Under the pieces are notes generated by a model that was not told where the DNA came from, ran no database searches, and saw nothing but the letters and a program-made list of their open reading frames with translations. Both the position numbers and the translations under genes were made by a program. A DNA stretch of 35,297 nt from Bacteroidales bacterium (GTDB lineage: Bacteria; Bacteroidota; Bacteroidia; Bacteroidales; UBA3824): assembly GCA_017417315.1 (NCBI GenBank), contig JAFPZK010000017.1, forward strand, positions 1-35,297, written 5' to 3'. This document shows positions 31,846 to 35,297 of this stretch, piece after piece; positions within the stretch are counted from its first letter, which is position 1, and each line of letters opens with the position of its first letter.

Positions 31846-33848
31846 CCTCTTTCAACTTTCTTGAAAACTTGTCCGCGCCCGAATCCGTCAAATGACTCGC
31901 ATCGTTGAAATCGTCCGGCAAAAAGTCCTTGTCAAAAGTATAATCATAATACTCAACATTCGGAAAGTCTTTTTTCAAGGTTTCAACAAACGAGAGAATT
32001 TCCTCTAAAACTTTCGGATTTAAGTCTTTTTGATACGTTTCGTACATAGGAGTACCGAGAAGAATCAACTGCGCATTACGGTTTTTGGTTAATTCCGCTA
32101 AGGTGGTGTACCAAGATTTTAATTCGTTAAATTTTTCAGTATCAACGGGTTTGTTAACGTCAATTACCGGTGGCATATTGCGGTAAGCCCAATTTGCATT
32201 ACGTTTTGTAACATCAAGCGCAATATAGCCTAACGAATCACATTCACGCTTTTGCTCCTCGGTTTTAACAAATCGCATCATATAATCCAAACTCGAATTG
32301 TAAATCTCCGACCAATAATAAAATTCATCAACTCGAATACCCATATATTTGTAATACATGCACTTATAGATACGATTCCAATCTCTTTCCGCAGTTCTTT
32401 TTTCGTTGGCATTTTTTTGACCGCGACCAAGATTGAATTTCGGATAATCAAGCGGCATAAAAACCGCTTTAAGGTTCTGCATTTGAGGGATATAACGTTT
32501 TGCGATTTCAACGTCATAAACAACACCACGTCCCGAAATTGCCATATTAAAAGCGTTTTTGCCGACTAATTCGGGTTTGACGGCTTCTTCTATATGCGAA
32601 TTGCCAAGAAACAAAATCTCTATGTCATTTATGTGATTTTCAACGCCCCATCTTACAAAACGTTTGTCAAACAATTTGTTGTCCGGAAACTGCAACGCAT
32701 GAACTTTTGTCCGTTGTAAAAATTCTGTCACCACCAACAAACAACATAAAATCAATGCCAATTTGCCTTTGATTAACGACATATCAATCAACTTGTTATG
32801 AAAAATACAACTGAAATAATCGCATACTTGGCTCATACTTTCAGCCCTGAAAATCACCCAACCTATCACCGCCAAAACAAACGTCAATGTCATTTGCAAA
32901 ATGCTTTTAACGTTCAGTGTAACAACGTCTTTGTACTTGGTGTTGATGCCCAAAATGTTGTAAATAGCCAACAATGTGGCGTGAAACAATCCCCAACACA
33001 CAAACGTCCAATTTGCGCCGTGCCAAAGTCCGCTCACCGCCCAAACAATGAACACGTTACGAATAATCTTCGCTTTTGAGCAGCGGCTGCCACCAAGCGG
33101 AAAATAAATGTAATCCCTGAACCAAGTTGTTAGCGAAATGTGCCATCTACGCCAAAATTCAGGAATACAGCGTGAAAAATATGGCAAATTGAAGTTTTGC
33201 TTTAAGTCGAAACCAAACAACCTTGCGCAGCCAATTGCGATGTCAGAATATCCCGAAAAGTCGCAATAGATTTGGAACGAGAACAGCACCGCTAAAATTA
33301 CCAACGTAACGGCGGGAAGTTGTTGATAGTCAGACCAATTAGTATTAACGACCATTGCACATTTGTCGGCAATGACGAGTTTCTTGAAAAATCCCCAAAG
33401 CATTTGACGGCAACCGTCAACAGCCTTTGCGTATTCAAAAGTCCTGTCCTTCTGAAACTGTGGCAAAAGGTTAGTTGCCCTTTCAATCGGACCTGCGACG
33501 AGTTGCGGAAAAAACGAAATGTATGCGAAAAATTCGATTATATCGTCCGTCGGCTTGATTTTACCCTTGTAAACGTCAATCGAATAACTTAGCCTGAAAC
33601 GTGTAAAAACTGATCCATTTTTGCTTTTTCGGATTTCCTTCGCTTTTGCCGATAAGTTTTCCGCTGAGGAAACTGCAAAGAGACGTAAAAGCGATTAGGA
33701 GTAAAAATTTCCAATCCCACCAGCCGTAAAAGACATAACTTGCGGCAACGATTAAAAAGTTTTGCGGTTTTCTGCCTTTAAAAACAAACCAATACAAGGC
33801 GAAAACAACGGGCAAAAAGACCAAAAATTCAAGTGAGTTGAAAAGCAT
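31832..33848 (-). pseudogene. Decayed MBOAT acyltransferase fused to an SGNH protein
   Basis: From ATG 33848 (strong GGAGG site) the MBOAT N-terminus reads MLFNSLEFLVFLPVVFALYW. After PKKQKW about 50 residues are missing before ISFYTFQ. A 2-nt loss near 33576 shifts the frame, and the correct frame continues SYSIDVYKG and FFPQLVAGPIER. The rest of the MBOAT follows, with GLWHGANWTF (catalytic His). It breaks off at FDKRFVRWGV and continues in frame at ENHINDIEILFLGNSHIEE, the middle of an SGNH protein, which runs to its normal end with NDASHLTDSGADKF (catalytic DxxH). The MBOAT C-terminus, and the start and TM anchor of the SGNH protein, are therefore deleted. Three lesions argue for a pseudogene. 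The 544-residue fused frame from 33466 could still be translated. Confidence 0.8.
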
Positions 33849-33900
33849 TTTTACACCTCCATGTTTTTGGTTAAACAATCGGCAAGTAAAATACACTTTA

Positions 33901-33908
33901 CCCCCCCC
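33901..33908. repeat. Run of eight C (G on the minus strand)
   Basis: The run lies in the leader of the MBOAT-SGNH pseudogene, between its -7 box (33974-33981) and start (33848). Such runs can slip. Next to it is the 10-bp palindrome AAGTATACTT. Confidence 0.6.
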
Positions 33909-33973
33909 TAAGTATACTTGACATTTTAGAGTATAAATGTAGCATTTGTGAAAAAGTTTTTTTAATTGCGGCG

Positions 33974-33981
33974 CAAAGGTA
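33974..33981 (-). promoter_or_regulatory. -7 box for the MBOAT-SGNH pseudogene
   Basis: Minus strand TACCTTTG matches TAnnTTTG. It gives an unusually long leader of about 120 nt that contains the poly-G run. Confidence 0.55.
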
Positions 33982-34004
33982 AGAATTTTTTGTGAGAAAA
34001 ATGC

Positions 34005-34012
34005 TAAATTTG
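34005..34012 (+). promoter_or_regulatory. -7 box for the GH43 gene
   Basis: TAAATTTG matches TAnnTTTG, 35 nt before ATG 34047. Confidence 0.55.
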
Positions 34013-34046
34013 CAACTGAAAAAATATCAATTTAATTTCTAATTTT

Positions 34047-35297
34047 ATGAAAAGTACAAACATTTTATTGGCACTCAGCTCTCTTACGTTTTTTGGAGCG
34101 TGTACAACCGAAACAGCCCCTGAGGCTAACACTCAGACCGTCTTGACGACAATAGGCAATCCTTACCTGCCGCTTTGGGATCACATTCCTGACGGCGAAC
34201 CTTACGTTTTTGACGACCCCGATAATCCGGGTCAAAAGCGCGTTTACGTTTACGGTTCTCACGACATTGAGATTAAAAATTATTGCGGACGAGACCAAGT
34301 TGTTTGGTCTGCATCGGTTGATGACCTTACAAAATGGCGTTACGACGGCGTAATTTTCAAGGTTGACAAAAACGGCAAAGGCGAGCCGCAAAAAGAAGCC
34401 GACATACTTTTTGCCCCTGACGTTACGATGGTGGAAAAAGACGGTAAAAAAACTTATTATCTCTATCCTAACAATCAAGTCGGCGGCAGAAACGGTATGG
34501 TAGCAAAAAGCGACCGTCCTGACGGACCGTTTGAAGTCATCAACTGGGACAAAAACAATCCTGACACGACGGACGGCGTTTTGAAATTTGACCCGGCAGT
34601 TTTTGTTGACGATGACGGAAAAGTTTACGGCTATTGGGGCTTCGGCACTTCGCACGTAGCAGAACTTGACCCCACAACAATGGCAACCATTAAACCCGGC
34701 ACAAAAATCATCGAAAGAATGATTGGAGGTTTTCAGGACAAGGACGACAATGAGTTCCGTTTTTTTGAGGCATCGTCAATCCGCAAAATAAAAGATAAAT
34801 ACGTGTTCATTTACAGCCGTTTTACTAAGGACGGCGAGTTTGAATTACCGACGTCAAACTACACTTTGGCGTATGCTTACGGCGATAGTCCTCTCGGACC
34901 TTGGACCTACGGCGGAACGATTATCGACGGCCGCGCCCGTGAAAAAGACCCTGACGGCAAAGTTTTCGCTTCGGGAACGCCTGACGGTAACACACACGGT
35001 TCAATCTGTGAAATTAACGGCAAATGGTGGGTGTTTTATCACCGTCAGAACGGCTTAAACGAATTTTCGCGTCAAGCAATGGTTGCGCCGATAACCGTTG
35101 AAGTAGAAGAAGGCAAAGGCGGAAAAGTCAAAATTTCGGAAGGCGAAGTAACCTCTGAGGGTTTTTCCGTTGAAGGTCTTAATCCGTTAGAAATTCACCC
35201 TGCGGGCATTTGTTGTTGGCATAGCGGTCCTAAAAGAGCCGTTCATGAATGGCCAAACAATACGTTCTTCGGTTCGTATGTTGCTGCGGCATACGGC
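34047..35297 (+). CDS. Glycoside hydrolase family 43 lipoprotein (runs off the window)
   Basis: 417 codons are visible without a stop. The lipoprotein signal ends FFGAC (Cys19). A five-bladed beta-propeller follows with the GH43 acids: an Asp near the start (DHIPDGEPYVFDDP), LFAPDVTM, the pKa-modulating Asp in KFDPAVFVDDDGKVYGYWG, and the general acid Glu in FFEASSIRKIKDKYVFIY. THGSICEINGKWWVFYHRQ is the usual late metal/His blade. GH43 enzymes cut arabinose, xylose or galactose side chains of plant polysaccharides. A C-terminal beta-sandwich domain seems to begin near residue 385 and is cut by the window edge. The gene is divergent from the decayed MBOAT gene. Confidence 0.88.
   Translation, partial: MKSTNILLALSSLTFFGACTTETAPEANTQTVLTTIGNPYLPLWDHIPDGEPYVFDDPDNPGQKRVYVYGSHDIEIKNYCGRDQVVWSASVDDLTKWRYDGVIFKVDKNGKGEPQKEADILFAPDVTMVEKDGKKTYYLYPNNQVGGRNGMVAKSDRPDGPFEVINWDKNNPDTTDGVLKFDPAVFVDDDGKVYGYWGFGTSHVAELDPTTMATIKPGTKIIERMIGGFQDKDDNEFRFFEASSIRKIKDKYVFIYSRFTKDGEFELPTSNYTLAYAYGDSPLGPWTYGGTIIDGRAREKDPDGKVFASGTPDGNTHGSICEINGKWWVFYHRQNGLNEFSRQAMVAPITVEVEEGKGGKVKISEGEVTSEGFSVEGLNPLEIHPAGICCWHSGPKRAVHEWPNNTFFGSYVAAAYG

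Noticed and set aside
34065..34655. Long open frame (196 codons) antisense to the GH43 gene
   Set aside because: The plus-strand GH43 frame has all family motifs, so the antisense frame is a shadow.

Overview
The window most likely comes from a host-associated Bacteroidales bacterium. Most genes have the Bacteroidetes -7 box (TAnnTTTG) just upstream. The gene content also fits: FtsX-type permeases ending in the usual RRRKEIGIRK..G motif, SiaC, a DUF4922 protein, a GH43 lipoprotein and a surface esterase. AT content is fairly high. Several genes carry internal deletions or frameshifts next to fully intact housekeeping genes, which suggests local or genome-wide decay, as in a gut or protist symbiont. 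The species cannot be named from sequence alone.

Layout. 1-510: end of an unknown gene and a frameshifted MazF/PemK-like toxin. 593-871 and 4029-4327: two diverged copies of one structured RNA of about 280-300 nt, each with a promoter and terminator and with compensatory base changes between the copies. 938-1354: small secreted protein. 1547-3940 and 11109-13475: paralogous MacB/FtsX permeases, each behind an unusual duplicated control region (two TGTAAA-N5-TTTACA sites, then a TGGCACG-N4-ATGTA sigma-54-like element at identical spacing). Tails of two further permease copies survive at 9337-9383 and 14703-14798, so a former permease array has been broken up. Between the copies lie an acyl cluster at 4387-8656 (ACP, broken ketoreductase, KAS III, MBOAT, SGNH protein), a ParE-type toxin-antitoxin pair, an AAA ATPase and a broken DUF4143 ATPase. 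14971-15225: Nudix gene that has lost its core.

15277-20244, minus strand: a tightly coupled five-gene operon and the best candidate for an undescribed system. It holds a NitT/TauT-like ABC ATPase and permease, a substrate-binding protein that is membrane-anchored at its N-terminus and fused to an OmpA-like peptidoglycan-binding domain, and two coiled-coil proteins, one with two membrane helices and one with a PspA-like amphipathic N-terminus. Inference: an ABC importer tethered to the cell wall with its own membrane scaffold.

20355-35297 is mostly ordinary: carboxylesterase lipoprotein, SiaC, tRNA-Arg(CCG) with a swapped elbow base pair, a P1B ATPase with a small PacL-like partner, a DUF4922 protein, prs-leuS, a DASS symporter, rnhB, a decayed MBOAT-SGNH fusion, and the start of a GH43 lipoprotein that runs off the window.
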